Shown here: positions 7,219 to 17,276 of the stretch, one piece after another | How the letters are laid out: each line of letters starts with the position of its first letter | How positions within the stretch are numbered: the first letter of the stretch is position 1 | DNA from: Microbacteriaceae bacterium | Lineage (GTDB): Bacteria; Actinomycetota; Actinomycetes; Actinomycetales; Microbacteriaceae | DNA length: 64,000 bases | Assembly (NCBI GenBank): GCA_947373155.1 | Contig: CANBWO010000002.1 | Location: forward strand, 48,155 to 112,154 | Direction: 5' to 3' | Translations under genes and position numbers: made by a program | Notes under the pieces: model-generated | Database searches by the model: none | What the model saw: only the letters and a program-made list of their open reading frames with translations | What the model was told of the DNA's origin: nothing

Positions 7219-9801
7219 ATGTCCCTAAGTCGCTCTAAAACTTTCCTTGCTTTAGCGTTCCTGATGGTTTCGGCTCTCATAGGAATCGGGGCAACTCCGG
7301 TTCATGCAGCAGCAGATCGACAGGTCACTATTCACTACTATCGCTACGCTGGCGACTACACCGGTTGGAAGATGTGGCTTTGGCCCTTCACCGGTGGCGG
7401 CGCCGGTGCGGATTTCGAGTTCTCCGGATCTGACGCCTACGGCAAGGTTGGTACCTTCACAGTGGCCAAGTCGGCGGGCATCGATGTGGGTTTCATCGTA
7501 AAAAAGGGCAACTGGGATTCGAAAGACGTGTCAAAGGACCGCATCATCACCGACTGGAACGCAGACGGCAATGCTGAGATTTGGTTGGTTCAGGGAGACG
7601 CAAACTACTACACCTCGCCACCAAAGATCGGGTATTCCATTCAGGCCGCCCAGGCTCAGGACTTTAGAACCGTTCAAGTAACTCTTGGCAAGGCCATAGA
7701 CATAGTTCCGGGGGACAACGGATTCACCTTCACCGGTACCGGCAATGTCCCTAAGGTCTTAAGCGTGTCTGCGGCCTCTGGCAACGCCACAAACTCTTCC
7801 ACTCTGACACTCAAGTTGGACACCGACCTGGTTATCGGTGCTTCGTACCTTTTGAACAAACCTGACTACGGAAAGATTGCAGTGAGCGTGAACGGACTCA
7901 TGGATTCCAAGGCGTTCAACGACGCATACACCTACGCCGGTGACGACCTAGGTAACACCTACACGCCGAAATCAACCGCCTTCCGAGTTTGGGCACCAAC
8001 GGCAAGTCAGGTGGAACTCCTGACTTTCGCTACCGCCAGCACCCCAGATAACGCTGGAGTGGCTAAAGACATGGAAAAATCCGTAAATGGAACCTGGACC
8101 ACGAATCTTACCGGCGACCAGAACGGCACCATCTATGCGTACCGCGTACATGTCGGGGGTAGAGTCAACGTTGCAGTCGATCCATATGTTCGAGCCAGCA
8201 CAGCTAACTCTGGTCGGGGAGTAGTGGTTGATCTTTCAGGAACAGACCCCGCTAACTTCTCCTCGGAAGCTAAACCGGCTTTCAGCGGTAAAACCACTGA
8301 TGCCAGCATCTACGAACTGCACGTGCGAGACCTATCGATGGACGCCAGTTCCGGAATCAAAAACAAGGGCCAGTACCTGGCCTTCACCGAAACCAACACC
8401 ACAACCCCGGATGGCAAGACTGCTACCGGTGTAAGCGCCATCAAGGCTCTTGGTATTACCCATGTGGAACTGCTGCCTGTTTTCGACTTCTCATCGGTTG
8501 ATGAGTGGAGCCCTTCTTTCAACTGGGGCTACGACCCAGAGAACTACAACGTTCCTGAGGGTTCTTACAGCAGTAACCCAGACAACCCAACAACTCGCAT
8601 CACCGAGTTGAAGCAGGCAATTCAGAGCTTGCACGCTCAGGGTCTTCGAGTAAACATGGATGTGGTCTACAACCACGTTCACAACGCCGGGTCCTTCAGC
8701 GAGGAACTTATTGTTCCGGGCTATTTCTTTAGAACCGAAGCCGATGGAACCTTGGCAAATGGAACCGGCGTAGGTAACGAAGTTGCCTCAGATCGTCCTA
8801 TGGTTCGTAAGTTCATCGTTGACAGTGTTAGTTATTGGGCTAAGCAGTATCACTTTGACGGTTTCCGTTTCGACCTCATGGGAATCATGGATGTAACTAC
8901 CATGAACCAGATTCGGACAGAACTAAACAAGATCGACCCGACCATCATCATGCTAGGTGAAGGTTGGAACATGGGCGATGTCCTACCAGCGGACCAGAAG
9001 GCAGACCAACTAAACCTTGGCGCAATGCCGGGTGTAGCCGCCTTCAACGATGGCATCCGCGACGGAATCAAGGGTTCAGTGTTCAACTCCTCGGAAAAGG
9101 GCTGGGCAACTGGCGCCGCTGGCGGCTTGGGTAAAACTGTTGCCGGAATCGTTGGAAACACCCCGTACAGCGCTCTAATTAATGGTGGCTGGGGAAACAC
9201 TCAGCCAACTCAGTCTGTGAACTATGTGGAGTGCCACGACAACCTGACGCTCTTCGACAAACTGACTGCCAGCACTTCGCTATCGGCAACCAATAAGGTC
9301 AAGGTGTTCCAGTTAGCAAGTTCGATCCCGATCTTGGCGCAGGGCATGCCCTTTATTCAGGCAGGTCAAGAGTTTTTGCGTTCAAAGGGCGGTAACGAGA
9401 ACAGTTACAACGCAGGCGATGACGTGAACTCGTTGAAGTGGGATCAACGAGCCAAGAACTTGGCCACCGTCAACTATTTTGCAGGTCTCTATGCCATTCG
9501 TGCGGCTCATCCAGCTTTCCGTATGTCCACCACGGACCAGCTCAAGGCAAACCTCAAGTTCACCAACCAGAACGCCAAGGTGATCTCTTATGTAATCAAT
9601 GGTTCAGCCGTTGGCGACTCGGCCAAGAGTGTTTTCGTGGTTCACAACTCGAGCAAGGCCGCCGCCAGCGTCAAGTTGCCAAGCTCAGGCAGCTGGTCCA
9701 TTTTGGTTAAGGGTTCGAAAGCTTCTGTGAAGCCACTCGGCAAAGTGTCCGGTACCAAGGTTTCTGTAGAGTCCTACAGCACCCTGGTTCTGACCAAGTA
9801 G
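7219..9801 (+). CDS. pulA: secreted type I pullulanase (GH13_14, with CBM41 and CBM48)
   Basis: 860 aa from the ATG at 7219, which has AAAGG 8 nt upstream; a longer frame from 7138 overlaps the racemase gene and is unlikely. Residues 1-30 are a Sec signal ending VHA. An N-terminal CBM41-like starch-binding domain follows (~34-125, with YYRYAGDYTGW and KDRIITDW), then a linker domain, a CBM48 (FRVWAPTASQVELLTF, ~255) and the catalytic barrel with the pullulanase motif FNWGYDP (434-440). Catalytic residues are Asp552 (nucleophile), Glu581 (acid/base, LGEGW) and Asp674 (CHDN). It hydrolyses alpha-1,6 bonds of pullulan, glycogen or starch outside the cell. No LPXTG or C-terminal anchor is visible. 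Confidence 0.94.
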   Translation: MSLSRSKTFLALAFLMVSALIGIGATPVHAAADRQVTIHYYRYAGDYTGWKMWLWPFTGGGAGADFEFSGSDAYGKVGTFTVAKSAGIDVGFIVKKGNWDSKDVSKDRIITDWNADGNAEIWLVQGDANYYTSPPKIGYSIQAAQAQDFRTVQVTLGKAIDIVPGDNGFTFTGTGNVPKVLSVSAASGNATNSSTLTLKLDTDLVIGASYLLNKPDYGKIAVSVNGLMDSKAFNDAYTYAGDDLGNTYTPKSTAFRVWAPTASQVELLTFATASTPDNAGVAKDMEKSVNGTWTTNLTGDQNGTIYAYRVHVGGRVNVAVDPYVRASTANSGRGVVVDLSGTDPANFSSEAKPAFSGKTTDASIYELHVRDLSMDASSGIKNKGQYLAFTETNTTTPDGKTATGVSAIKALGITHVELLPVFDFSSVDEWSPSFNWGYDPENYNVPEGSYSSNPDNPTTRITELKQAIQSLHAQGLRVNMDVVYNHVHNAGSFSEELIVPGYFFRTEADGTLANGTGVGNEVASDRPMVRKFIVDSVSYWAKQYHFDGFRFDLMGIMDVTTMNQIRTELNKIDPTIIMLGEGWNMGDVLPADQKADQLNLGAMPGVAAFNDGIRDGIKGSVFNSSEKGWATGAAGGLGKTVAGIVGNTPYSALINGGWGNTQPTQSVNYVECHDNLTLFDKLTASTSLSATNKVKVFQLASSIPILAQGMPFIQAGQEFLRSKGGNENSYNAGDDVNSLKWDQRAKNLATVNYFAGLYAIRAAHPAFRMSTTDQLKANLKFTNQNAKVISYVINGSAVGDSAKSVFVVHNSSKAAASVKLPSSGSWSILVKGSKASVKPLGKVSGTKVSVESYSTLVLTK

Positions 9802-9808
9802 TTTGAGG

Positions 9809-9844
9809 GAGCGAGGCGCTAGAGCTTAGCGTCTCGCTCTTTCT
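9809..9844. terminator. terminator between pulA and tdk, overlapping tdk 3' end
   Basis: Thirteen-bp stem 9809-9821 / 9827-9839 (GAGCGAGGCGCTA with TAGCGTCTCGCTC, one G-U), 5-nt loop, then TTTCT. It is placed to terminate pulA. The convergent tdk stop codon at 9819-9821 lies inside the left arm, so the last codons of tdk double as the hairpin. Confidence 0.88.
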
Positions 9845-10424
9845 CCGAAAAGTAACAGGTGGCACAAAGGCTTTCATAGCTGGCGGAAATGCCGTCGAGC
9901 GCCACTTGGTCGCCGTGAAACACGAACTCGCCGTTCAATTTTCGAGCGTTAAACATCGCCTTGCGTCCACAGCGGCAAATGGTCTTCAACTCTTCGATGC
10001 TGTGAGCCAGTTCCATGAGACGAATGCTACCTGGGAAACCTATGGTCATAAAGTCAGTTCTGATGCCATAGGCCAGCACCGGCACACCATCCAAGACCGC
10101 AATTTGCAAAGCTTGTTCCACCTGTTCGGGTGTCAGAAACTGGGCCTCATCTATTAGTAGGCACGCTACAGGCGACCCGTTTGCTTTGGAGTTGGCAGCA
10201 ATTATGCCAAAAACATCTCTTAGGTTGTGACTTGGCCCAACCAGGAGGTCGACTCTACGCTCTACACCGAGTCGAGACACAATGGAGTCCTCGCCCTTAG
10301 TATCCAAAGCGGGTTTGGCCAGAATAATGTGCTGGCCACGTTCTTCATAATTGTGCGCTGCCTGCAACAGAGATGTGCTTTTACCGCTGTTCATTGCGCC
10401 GTATCGGAAATAGAGTTTGCTCAC
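9819..10424 (-). CDS. tdk: thymidine kinase
   Basis: 201 aa from GTG at 10424 (a TTG one codon upstream is also in frame). Type II thymidine kinase: P-loop GAMNSGKST, Walker B LLIDEAQF, the lasso region, and four zinc cysteines as CRCG and CATC near the C-terminus. It phosphorylates thymidine for dTTP salvage in the cytoplasm. The GTG is favoured because a TAGTCT -10 box (10436-10431) ends exactly 6 nt before it and no ribosome site exists, suggesting a leaderless mRNA. Divergent from the DUF3145 gene. Confidence 0.93.
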   Translation of the reverse strand: MSKLYFRYGAMNSGKSTSLLQAAHNYEERGQHIILAKPALDTKGEDSIVSRLGVERRVDLLVGPSHNLRDVFGIIAANSKANGSPVACLLIDEAQFLTPEQVEQALQIAVLDGVPVLAYGIRTDFMTIGFPGSIRLMELAHSIEELKTICRCGRKAMFNARKLNGEFVFHGDQVALDGISASYESLCATCYFSEKERDAKL

Positions 10425-10430
10425 CAAATA

Positions 10431-10436
10431 AGACTA
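10431..10436 (-). promoter_or_regulatory. -10 box for leaderless tdk
   Basis: TAGTCT on the minus strand, followed by the 6-nt spacer TATTTG and the GTG start at 10424. With transcription starting 6-7 nt after the box, the mRNA would begin at the start codon. No convincing -35 is seen. Confidence 0.6.
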
Positions 10437-10543
10437 TTGCCAGAAACCATGTTGCGCGGTTACCATTGCCTTCTAGTGCACGGCGCGAGCCACCGTTTGC
10501 AGGTCGTAGGGGAAGACGTACCTTCATAGAAACGGGGACAGCA

Positions 10544-11044
10544 ATGACGTCTCGCACGTCTGGTTTAGTTATTCTGCATTCGGTTGCGCCATCGCTGACA
10601 AAGCAGGTCCAATGGACAATTTCGCGCACCTTGGGCCACGAGGTTTTCTTGGATTGGTCATCTCAACTCGGCATCGTTGGCACCTACCGTAGCGAGTTCA
10701 TGTGGCAGGGTGAACCCGGCACAGGCGCCAGGCTCACAAGCGCGCTGGCGGGTTGGGGAAGTATTTATTTTGAAGTAACTCAAGATCCAGCACTGGAGCA
10801 AAGCGGATCTCGCTGGTGCTTTACGCCCGCATTAGGCATCAGTCACCGAATGATGGACGAGTTCGGCAACACACTCGTTGGTGAAGATCAAATCAGAAAC
10901 GCGATTGCCAAAACGGGTTTGAATGGGATTGGGTTGCAGCAGGAATTGAAAAACCTGCTTGCCGAGTCCTGGGATTCCGAGTTGGAAGCCCTAAGACAAT
11001 CCGGTGAAGAATCCAGAGTTGTCTGGCTGCATTGCGCAGGTTAG
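10544..11044 (+). CDS. DUF3145 family protein
   Basis: 166 aa from the ATG at 10544 (GGGGAC 5 nt upstream). The frame continues upstream to 10373, but that part runs opposite tdk and is low quality. The sequence (TSGLVILHSVAPSLTKQVQW, LGHEVFLDWSSQLG, SRWCFTPALGISH) matches the actinobacterial DUF3145 family, a soluble cytoplasmic protein with no known activity. It is a conserved neighbour of fatty-acid synthesis genes in related genomes, as here where fabF follows convergently. Family call is good, function unknown. Confidence 0.85.
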   Translation: MTSRTSGLVILHSVAPSLTKQVQWTISRTLGHEVFLDWSSQLGIVGTYRSEFMWQGEPGTGARLTSALAGWGSIYFEVTQDPALEQSGSRWCFTPALGISHRMMDEFGNTLVGEDQIRNAIAKTGLNGIGLQQELKNLLAESWDSELEALRQSGEESRVVWLHCAG

Positions 11045-11069
11045 CAAGCAGGTTTAGCGATTTAGCTTT

Positions 11070-12311
11070 CTAGCCCTGGTAGGTGCGGAAAGCAATAACC
11101 GCGTTGTGACCACCAAAACCAAACGAGTTGCTGATTGCCAATATGTTGTCATCGCCGAGGTTGCGAGGGCTAGTTACAACGTCAAGTGGGATCTCAGGGT
11201 CTTGGTTATCCAAGTTGATGGTCGGCGGTGCAGTCTTGGTGTGCAGAGCCAACACGGTAAAGATTGCCTCAATGGCACCCGCACCACCCAATAGATGCCC
11301 AGTAGAGGACTTTGTAGCGGAGATCGCAATCTTTCCCAGGTGGTCCCCGAAAACCCGCTTTAGAGCGTTGTATTCAGCGATGTCGCCAACCGGGGTGCTG
11401 GTTGCGTGAGCATTGATGTGCACAACGTCCTGTGGTGTTGCACCAGCAACAGCTAGAGCTTTCAAAACGGCGCGAGCAGCAGCGCTGCCCTCTGGGTCTG
11501 GAGCGGTGATGTGATAGGCGTCGCTGGTAACAGCGCCACCGGCAAGCTCCGCGTAAATCTTGGCACCGCGAGCTAGCGCGTGCTCTTCGGTCTCTAGAAC
11601 TAGCGCACCAGCTCCTTCGCCCATGACGAAACCATCACGGTTCACGTCGTATGGACGAGAAGCCGTGGTCGGGCTCTCGTTCTTGCGAGAAGTAGCGTGC
11701 ATCGCGGCAAACGCTGCGATTGGCATGGGATGAATAGCGGCTTCACAACCACCGGCAAGCACGATATCGATTTCGCCGCTGCGAAGGCGGTCGATTGCGT
11801 TGGCAATAGCCTCGGTGCCAGAGGCACAAGCTGAAACACTGGTGCGCACTCCACCACGAGCCGCTAGATCCATGCCGATTGCGGCAGCCGGACCATTAGG
11901 CATAAGCATTGGCACGGTCATTGGGAGCACGCGACGAGGACCCTTTTCTTTCAGTGTGTCGTAGGCGTCTAGCAAAGTCCACACTCCACCGATGCCGGTG
12001 GCGTATTCAACGGACATGCGCTCTGGTACAACTTGCGGAGCTCCCGCATCAGCCCAGGCCTCGCGTGCGGCAATAAGGGCAAATTGGCTCGAAGGGTCTA
12101 GGCGCTTGCACTCTTGAATGGTGAGTACCTCAGATGCCTTGACCTTGGCTTGACCAGCGAAAGTTACTGGAATCTCGTAGCGCTCAATCCACTCGTAGTC
12201 GAGTGTGCTGATGCCGGATTCGCCCGCTAGCAAAGCTTTCCAAGTAGATTCGACGTCCCCGCCTAGAGGCGTAGTAGCCCCTAGGCCGGTGACAACGATT
12301 TTGCCCGACAA
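11070..12311 (-). CDS. fabF: beta-ketoacyl-ACP synthase II
   Basis: 413 aa, TTG start. Elongating condensing enzyme of type II fatty-acid synthesis: nucleophile Cys162 in SVSACASGTEA, His302 in NAHATSTPVGD, Lys334 and His339 in ATKSSTGHLLGGAG, the Cys-His-His set of the KAS I/II family. It condenses malonyl-ACP with acyl-ACP in the cytoplasm. It is the last gene of the aceE-fabD-fabH-acpP-fabF run, 6 nt after the acpP stop. No independent ribosome site is evident, so translation is probably coupled to acpP. Confidence 0.96.
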   Translation of the reverse strand: MSGKIVVTGLGATTPLGGDVESTWKALLAGESGISTLDYEWIERYEIPVTFAGQAKVKASEVLTIQECKRLDPSSQFALIAAREAWADAGAPQVVPERMSVEYATGIGGVWTLLDAYDTLKEKGPRRVLPMTVPMLMPNGPAAAIGMDLAARGGVRTSVSACASGTEAIANAIDRLRSGEIDIVLAGGCEAAIHPMPIAAFAAMHATSRKNESPTTASRPYDVNRDGFVMGEGAGALVLETEEHALARGAKIYAELAGGAVTSDAYHITAPDPEGSAAARAVLKALAVAGATPQDVVHINAHATSTPVGDIAEYNALKRVFGDHLGKIAISATKSSTGHLLGGAGAIEAIFTVLALHTKTAPPTINLDNQDPEIPLDVVTSPRNLGDDNILAISNSFGFGGHNAVIAFRTYQG

Positions 12312-12317
12312 GGTGTT

Positions 12318-12566
12318 TTAGCCCTGTGCCGAAACGATGAAGCTAACTGCGTCACCAACGGTGATCAGGTTCTTTACTTCTTCGTCTGGAATCTTTACGC
12401 CGAACTTGTCTTCAGCGTTAACAACGATGGTCATCATCGAGATCGAGTCGATGTCTAGGTCGTCGGTGAACGACTTGTCTAGCTGAACCGATGCGGTAGC
12501 AATACCGGTCTCGTCGTTTACGATCTCTGCAAGACCTGCAAGTACTTCATCCTGCGAAAATGCCAT
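12318..12566 (-). CDS. acpP: acyl carrier protein
   Basis: 82 aa. The 4'-phosphopantetheine site is Ser41 in DLDIDSISMM; the usual DSL is DSI here, which is conservative. Acidic four-helix protein carrying acyl intermediates between FabD, FabH and FabF. It has the strongest ribosome site in the cluster (AAGGAGA 6 nt before ATG) and a 40-nt leader, consistent with the high ACP level needed relative to the enzymes. Confidence 0.96.
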   Translation of the reverse strand: MAFSQDEVLAGLAEIVNDETGIATASVQLDKSFTDDLDIDSISMMTIVVNAEDKFGVKIPDEEVKNLITVGDAVSFIVSAQG

Positions 12567-12606
12567 TTGCTTCTCCTTGTTGATTGATTTATAACCAAAA
12601 CTAAGT

Positions 12607-13611
12607 TTAGGGGAGGACCACTACTTGGGCGCCGAAGGCGAGGCCTGCGCCGAAGCCAATTTGTAGAGCCAGTCCGCCACTTTTGACCTCACCAGATTCC
12701 AACAGTGCATGCATTGCTAGTGGAATCGATGCAGCCGAGGTGTTGCCCGAGGTAACGATATCGCGAGCGATGACTACGGATTCCGGCAACTTCAGCTGCT
12801 TGGCAAGTTCATCGATGATTCGAATGTTTGCCTGGTGAGTCACCAATGCGGTGAGGTCTTCGGCCTGAACACCGGCAACCTCTAGGGCCTTTTTGGCGGT
12901 CTTAGCCATTTCCCATACAGCCCAGCGGAATACTGTTTGGCCCTCTTGCTTTAGGGTAGGCCAGGTGGTTTTGCCGTCGCGGAAATCGATCAGCGAGCCG
13001 GTCATGCTTACCGCGTCCCAGTGCGAGCCGTCGGATCCCCAGACAGTTGGAGAAATTCCAGGGAAATCGCTTGGGCCAACGATGGCGGCACCCGCGCCGT
13101 CGCCTAGAAGGAAAGAAATGCTCCGGTCGGTTGGCTCGATGAAGTCCGACAGCTTCTCGCCACCAACAACAAGGACATACTTGGCCATACCGCTGCGAAC
13201 TAGAGCGTCAGCCTGTGCAATCCCGTAGCAATAGCCAGCGCAAGCCGCGGACACGTCGTAGGCCGGAGCCGGGTTGGCGCCGATTTTCTCGGCTAGCAAA
13301 GTTGCAGCAGAAGGGGTCTGGAACGGGTGAGTGATTGTGCTGAAAATAACAGCACCAATCTCGGCTGGATCGATACCAGCCTTCTTGATAGCTTCGTTAC
13401 TGGCCTCAACAGCCATGTCCATAAGGCTACGATCTACCGAGGCGCGCTTACGGGTGATGATTCCGGTGCGCTGTCTGATCCACTCATCGCTGGAATCGAT
13501 TGGGCCAGCAATCTCGTCGTTGGTAACGGTTAGGTCGCCGCGAGCTGCACCAAGTGAATAGATTCTTGAGTACTTAACTACGTCGTATTGGTTCAAAACA
13601 GGCTGGGTCAT
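12607..13611 (-). CDS. fabH: beta-ketoacyl-ACP synthase III
   Basis: 334 aa. Initiating condensing enzyme: catalytic triad Cys124 (SAACAGYCYG), His259 (VTHQANIRI) and Asn290 (SGNTSAAS). It joins an acyl-CoA primer to malonyl-ACP and so fixes straight or branched chain starters. A short N-terminal extension of about 12 residues precedes the usual start of the fold. It lies 8 nt after the fabD stop, within the operon. Confidence 0.96.
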   Translation of the reverse strand: MTQPVLNQYDVVKYSRIYSLGAARGDLTVTNDEIAGPIDSSDEWIRQRTGIITRKRASVDRSLMDMAVEASNEAIKKAGIDPAEIGAVIFSTITHPFQTPSAATLLAEKIGANPAPAYDVSAACAGYCYGIAQADALVRSGMAKYVLVVGGEKLSDFIEPTDRSISFLLGDGAGAAIVGPSDFPGISPTVWGSDGSHWDAVSMTGSLIDFRDGKTTWPTLKQEGQTVFRWAVWEMAKTAKKALEVAGVQAEDLTALVTHQANIRIIDELAKQLKLPESVVIARDIVTSGNTSAASIPLAMHALLESGEVKSGGLALQIGFGAGLAFGAQVVVLP

Positions 13612-13619
13612 CGTTTGTC

Positions 13620-14549
13620 CTAGTTTGAGTGGTTACGAATCAGAGCCTGGGCGGCTTCTAAGTTGTCCGGGGTTTTCAAGGCTACAAGCTCAACGCCTGG
13701 CATGGAACGCTTAGCCAATCCGACCAGCGTACCGCCAGGGGATACCTCGATGATTCCGGTCACTCCGGCAGCGGCCATGGCTGCCATGGTGAGATCCCAT
13801 CGCACCGGTGACTTGATTTGCGAGACTAAAAGCGAAATGTACTCAGCACCGCTGGTGACTTCACGGCCACCGTTGTTCGACCAAATTCGAACCTGTGGAT
13901 CAGCCAGTTCTAGGCCCCGAGTGTAAGCGTCAAGTTTCGCCACAGCAGGCTCCATGTAACGAGTGTGGAAGGCTCCAGCAACCTGCAAAGGAATAACTCG
14001 GGTGCCAGTGGGTGGTTCGGCTTGAAGTTCTGCAATTGCGCTCGCGCTTCCGGCCGCCACAATTTGGCCACCACCGTTGTAGTTAGCTGGTTCCAGCCCT
14101 AGTTCGGCAAGTCGTGCCTCGACAACCTGCTGGTCGCCACCCAAAATCGCTGCCATCGATGTGGTTTCCAGTGCGGCGGCAAGTGCCATGGCGTTGCCGC
14201 GTTCTTTTACCAGGTTGATACCGTCGGCTGCAGTGACGATTCCGCTGGCGATTGCGGCGGTAACCTCACCCACCGAGTGCCCAGCTACTCCAGAAATGCC
14301 AGAGTCGCTCAGTTGTCCGCCAGCTAGTAGCTCGGCCAAAGAAGCCACGCCTGCAGCCACAATTAGTGGCTGTGCAACGGCGGTGTCCCGAATCGTGTCG
14401 GCATCGCTGATGGTTCCAAACGCGCGCAGATCAAGTCCGCTTGAGCCAGCCATTGCATCGATGGATGTCGAGAAAGAGTCGAGCTCAAGCCAAGGAAGCA
14501 TGAACCCTGGGGTTTGTGAACCCTGGCCAGGGCAAACGACAGCAATCAT
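13620..14549 (-). CDS. fabD: malonyl-CoA:ACP transacylase
   Basis: 309 aa. Motifs CPGQGSQTPG at the N-terminus, nucleophile Ser92 in GHSVGEV, Arg117 in KERGNAM, and His195 in AGAFHTRYM identify FabD. It loads malonyl groups onto ACP. The ATG directly abuts the aceE stop codon (TAA then ATG). In mycobacteria and Streptomyces a FasR regulator gene usually sits between aceE and fabD; here there is no room for one. Confidence 0.95.
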   Translation of the reverse strand: MIAVVCPGQGSQTPGFMLPWLELDSFSTSIDAMAGSSGLDLRAFGTISDADTIRDTAVAQPLIVAAGVASLAELLAGGQLSDSGISGVAGHSVGEVTAAIASGIVTAADGINLVKERGNAMALAAALETTSMAAILGGDQQVVEARLAELGLEPANYNGGGQIVAAGSASAIAELQAEPPTGTRVIPLQVAGAFHTRYMEPAVAKLDAYTRGLELADPQVRIWSNNGGREVTSGAEYISLLVSQIKSPVRWDLTMAAMAAAGVTGIIEVSPGGTLVGLAKRSMPGVELVALKTPDNLEAAQALIRNHSN

Positions 14550-17276
14550 TTAGGCGTCTCCACCGGTGTTTCCGCTGGTTCCAGCGTTCACATCGTGCAG
14601 GCGGTACTTGTCGATTGCAACCTGAGCCGCACCCTTATCGATCTGCCCTGCTTCAGCAAGCTGCTCTAGCACGCGAACCACGATAGAAGGGCCGTCAATC
14701 TTGAAAGAACGACGCGCTGCTGCACGAGTGTCACTGAATCCGAAGCCATCGGCACCAAGCGTTGCGTAGCTACCCGGGATCCAATTACGAATCTGATCTG
14801 GAATGGCATGCATGAAGTCCGAAACACCGATGAACGGACCGGCGGCATCCGCGAGCTTGGAGGTGACATATGCGGGGGCAACGGTCTGGTTCGGGTTCAA
14901 GAACGCTTCCTCGTCGCGGCGTAGGCCATCGCGGCGAAGTTCGGTCCATGAGGTAACAGACCAGATGTCGGCCGAAATGCCCCAGTCGTCGGCCAGAAGT
15001 TGCTGAGCCTCGTAGGCCCAAGGAACTGCCACACCGGAGGCCAGAATCTGAGCCTTGTGTCCAGGGCGCTCGTTCTTGCTGATTCGGTGAATACCGCGAA
15101 CAATGCCATCGATGTCAACATCTGCCGGCTCTGCTGGCTGAACATAAGGTTCGTTATAAACAGTGATATAGAAGATCACGTTAGGGTCTACGTGATTGCC
15201 CCCGTACATACGCTCAATGCCGGCGCGAACGATGTGGCCGATTTCGTAGCCGTAAGCCGGATCGAAGCTAATGACGCCGGTGTTCGTGGCAGCAATCAGC
15301 GGCGAGTGGCCATCGGCGTGCTGCAGACCTTCGCCTGTCAGAGTGGTTCGTCCTGCGGTAGCACCAATCATGAATCCACGAGACAGCTGATCGGTAGCTG
15401 CCCAAATTGCATCGGCGGTGCGCTGGAAACCGAACATCGAATAGAACACGTAGAACGGGATAAGTGGCTGACCCTGAGTGGCGTAAGCCGTGGCCATTGC
15501 GGTGAAGCCCGCTACTGATCCCGCTTCGTTGATTCCCGTGTGAAGGATTTGCCCAGCAGTTGATTCCTTGTATGAAAGCAAGAGTTCACGGTCTACCGAC
15601 AGGTAGTTCTGACCATTCGGGTTGTAAATCTTGGCAGTTGGGAAAAATGCGTCCATACCAAAGGTGCGGGCTTCGTCAGGAATAATCGGCACGATTCGCT
15701 CGCCGGTTCCAGGAGCACGTAGCAAGTCCTTTAGCAAGCGGACGAAAGCCATGGTTGTGGCAACTTCTTGCGTTCCCGAACCAGCCTTGCTGATCGCGTA
15801 AGCCTTGTCCTCTGGGAGAGCGAAATCAACATACTTGCTGCGACGCTCTGGCAGGTAACCGCCCAGTTCGCGACGACGCTCGTGCATGTACTGGATCTCT
15901 GGAGTGTCGTTTCCAGGGTGGTAATAAGGCGGCTGATAAGGGTTTTCTTCCAGCGCCGCATCGGTGATTGGAATGTGCAGGTAGTCGCGGAAGCCCTTTA
16001 GGTTGTCTAGGGTTAGCTTCTTCATCTGGTGGGTGGCATTGCGACCCTCGAAGGACTTACCAAGGGTGTAACCCTTGATGGTCTTGGCCAAAATAACTGT
16101 TGGCTGACCCTTGTGTTCCATCGCTGCCTTGTAGGCTGCGTAAACCTTGCGGTAGTCGTGGCCACCGCGCTTAAGTCCCCAAACCTCGTCGTCGCTTAGG
16201 TGCTCAACCAGCTTGAGAGTTCTAGGGTCGCGGCCAAAGAAGTTTTCGCGCACAAAAGCGCCGGATTCGGTTTTGAACGTCTGGTAGTCGCCATCCGGGG
16301 TGCGGTTCATGAGATCCACAAGCGCACCATCGGTGTCGTTCGCTAGTAGCGAGTCCCACTCGCGACCCCAAACTACCTTGATCACGTTCCAACCGGCACC
16401 TCGGAAGAAGCTCTCGAGCTCTTGGATGATCTTGCCGTTACCGCGAACTGGGCCATCAAGGCGCTGAAGGTTGCAGTTAACCACGAAGGTCAGGTTGTCT
16501 AGCTGGTCGTTAGCGGCCAACTGAAGCGCGCCACGGCTTTCAACTTCGTCGAGCTCGCCGTCTCCCAAGAATGCCCAAACGTGCTGATCTGCGCTGTCTT
16601 TAAGGCCTCGGCCAGCTAGGTAGCGGTTTGCCTGTGCCTGGTAAATGGCGTTGATAGGGCCGATACCCATTGACACGGTAGGGAACTGCCAGAACTCAGG
16701 CATTAGGCGTGGGTGCGGGTACGAAGACAATCCGCCACCGGCGTGGGACTTTTCCTGACGGAACCCATCGAGCTGGTTGGCGCTAAGGCGACCTTCTAGG
16801 AAGGCGCGAGCGTATGGACCAGGGGAGGCGTGTCCCTGAATGAAGATCTGATCTCCACCGGTTGGGTGGTCTTGACCGCGGAAGAAGTGGTTGAATCCCA
16901 CTTCGTACAGCGAGGCGCTCGATGCGAAAGTGGAGATGTGGCCACCCACTCCAACGCCAGGACGCTGGGCGCGGTGAACCAGCATGGCGGCATTCCAACG
17001 CATCCAGGCGCGGTAGGTACGCTCAATTTGCTCGTCGCCCGGGAACTCGGGTTCGTTTTCACTCGCGATGGTGTTGATGTAGTCAGTGGTTGGAACAATA
17101 GGAACATTTAGCTGCAACTCATGCGAACGTCTAAGCAGATTCAACATGATCTCGCGGGCACGTCCGCGTCCGTGCACTCTTGCTACGGCATCAAGGGATT
17201 CCAACCATTCGGCTGTCTCCTGCGGGTCTAGATCTGGTGCGTTGACCGCATAGGCGTCCTGATTGTTAATTGACAC
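14550..17276 (-). CDS. aceE: pyruvate dehydrogenase E1 component, homodimeric
   Basis: 908 aa from a GTG at 17276 preceded by GAGGAA; an ATG at 17321 would add 15 residues ([11 protein letters not shown]...) with no ribosome site. Thiamine-diphosphate motif begins [15 protein letters not shown] and ends in [12 protein letters not shown]; the large single-chain organisation is that of the AceE family rather than the alpha/beta type. It decarboxylates pyruvate and passes the acetyl group to the lipoyl domain of E2 (dlaT near 38-39 kb). It heads the run into fabD-fabH-acpP-fabF, so acetyl-CoA production and its use in lipid synthesis may be co-transcribed. Confidence 0.95.
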   Translation of the reverse strand: MSINNQDAYAVNAPDLDPQETAEWLESLDAVARVHGRGRAREIMLNLLRRSHELQLNVPIVPTTDYINTIASENEPEFPGDEQIERTYRAWMRWNAAMLVHRAQRPGVGVGGHISTFASSASLYEVGFNHFFRGQDHPTGGDQIFIQGHASPGPYARAFLEGRLSANQLDGFRQEKSHAGGGLSSYPHPRLMPEFWQFPTVSMGIGPINAIYQAQANRYLAGRGLKDSADQHVWAFLGDGELDEVESRGALQLAANDQLDNLTFVVNCNLQRLDGPVRGNGKIIQELESFFRGAGWNVIKVVWGREWDSLLANDTDGALVDLMNRTPDGDYQTFKTESGAFVRENFFGRDPRTLKLVEHLSDDEVWGLKRGGHDYRKVYAAYKAAMEHKGQPTVILAKTIKGYTLGKSFEGRNATHQMKKLTLDNLKGFRDYLHIPITDAALEENPYQPPYYHPGNDTPEIQYMHERRRELGGYLPERRSKYVDFALPEDKAYAISKAGSGTQEVATTMAFVRLLKDLLRAPGTGERIVPIIPDEARTFGMDAFFPTAKIYNPNGQNYLSVDRELLLSYKESTAGQILHTGINEAGSVAGFTAMATAYATQGQPLIPFYVFYSMFGFQRTADAIWAATDQLSRGFMIGATAGRTTLTGEGLQHADGHSPLIAATNTGVISFDPAYGYEIGHIVRAGIERMYGGNHVDPNVIFYITVYNEPYVQPAEPADVDIDGIVRGIHRISKNERPGHKAQILASGVAVPWAYEAQQLLADDWGISADIWSVTSWTELRRDGLRRDEEAFLNPNQTVAPAYVTSKLADAAGPFIGVSDFMHAIPDQIRNWIPGSYATLGADGFGFSDTRAAARRSFKIDGPSIVVRVLEQLAEAGQIDKGAAQVAIDKYRLHDVNAGTSGNTGGDA

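Noticed and set aside
15000..15518. Antisense open frame of 172 codons inside aceE
   Set aside because: No ribosome site and no recognisable family; aceE on the other strand is complete and conserved throughout.
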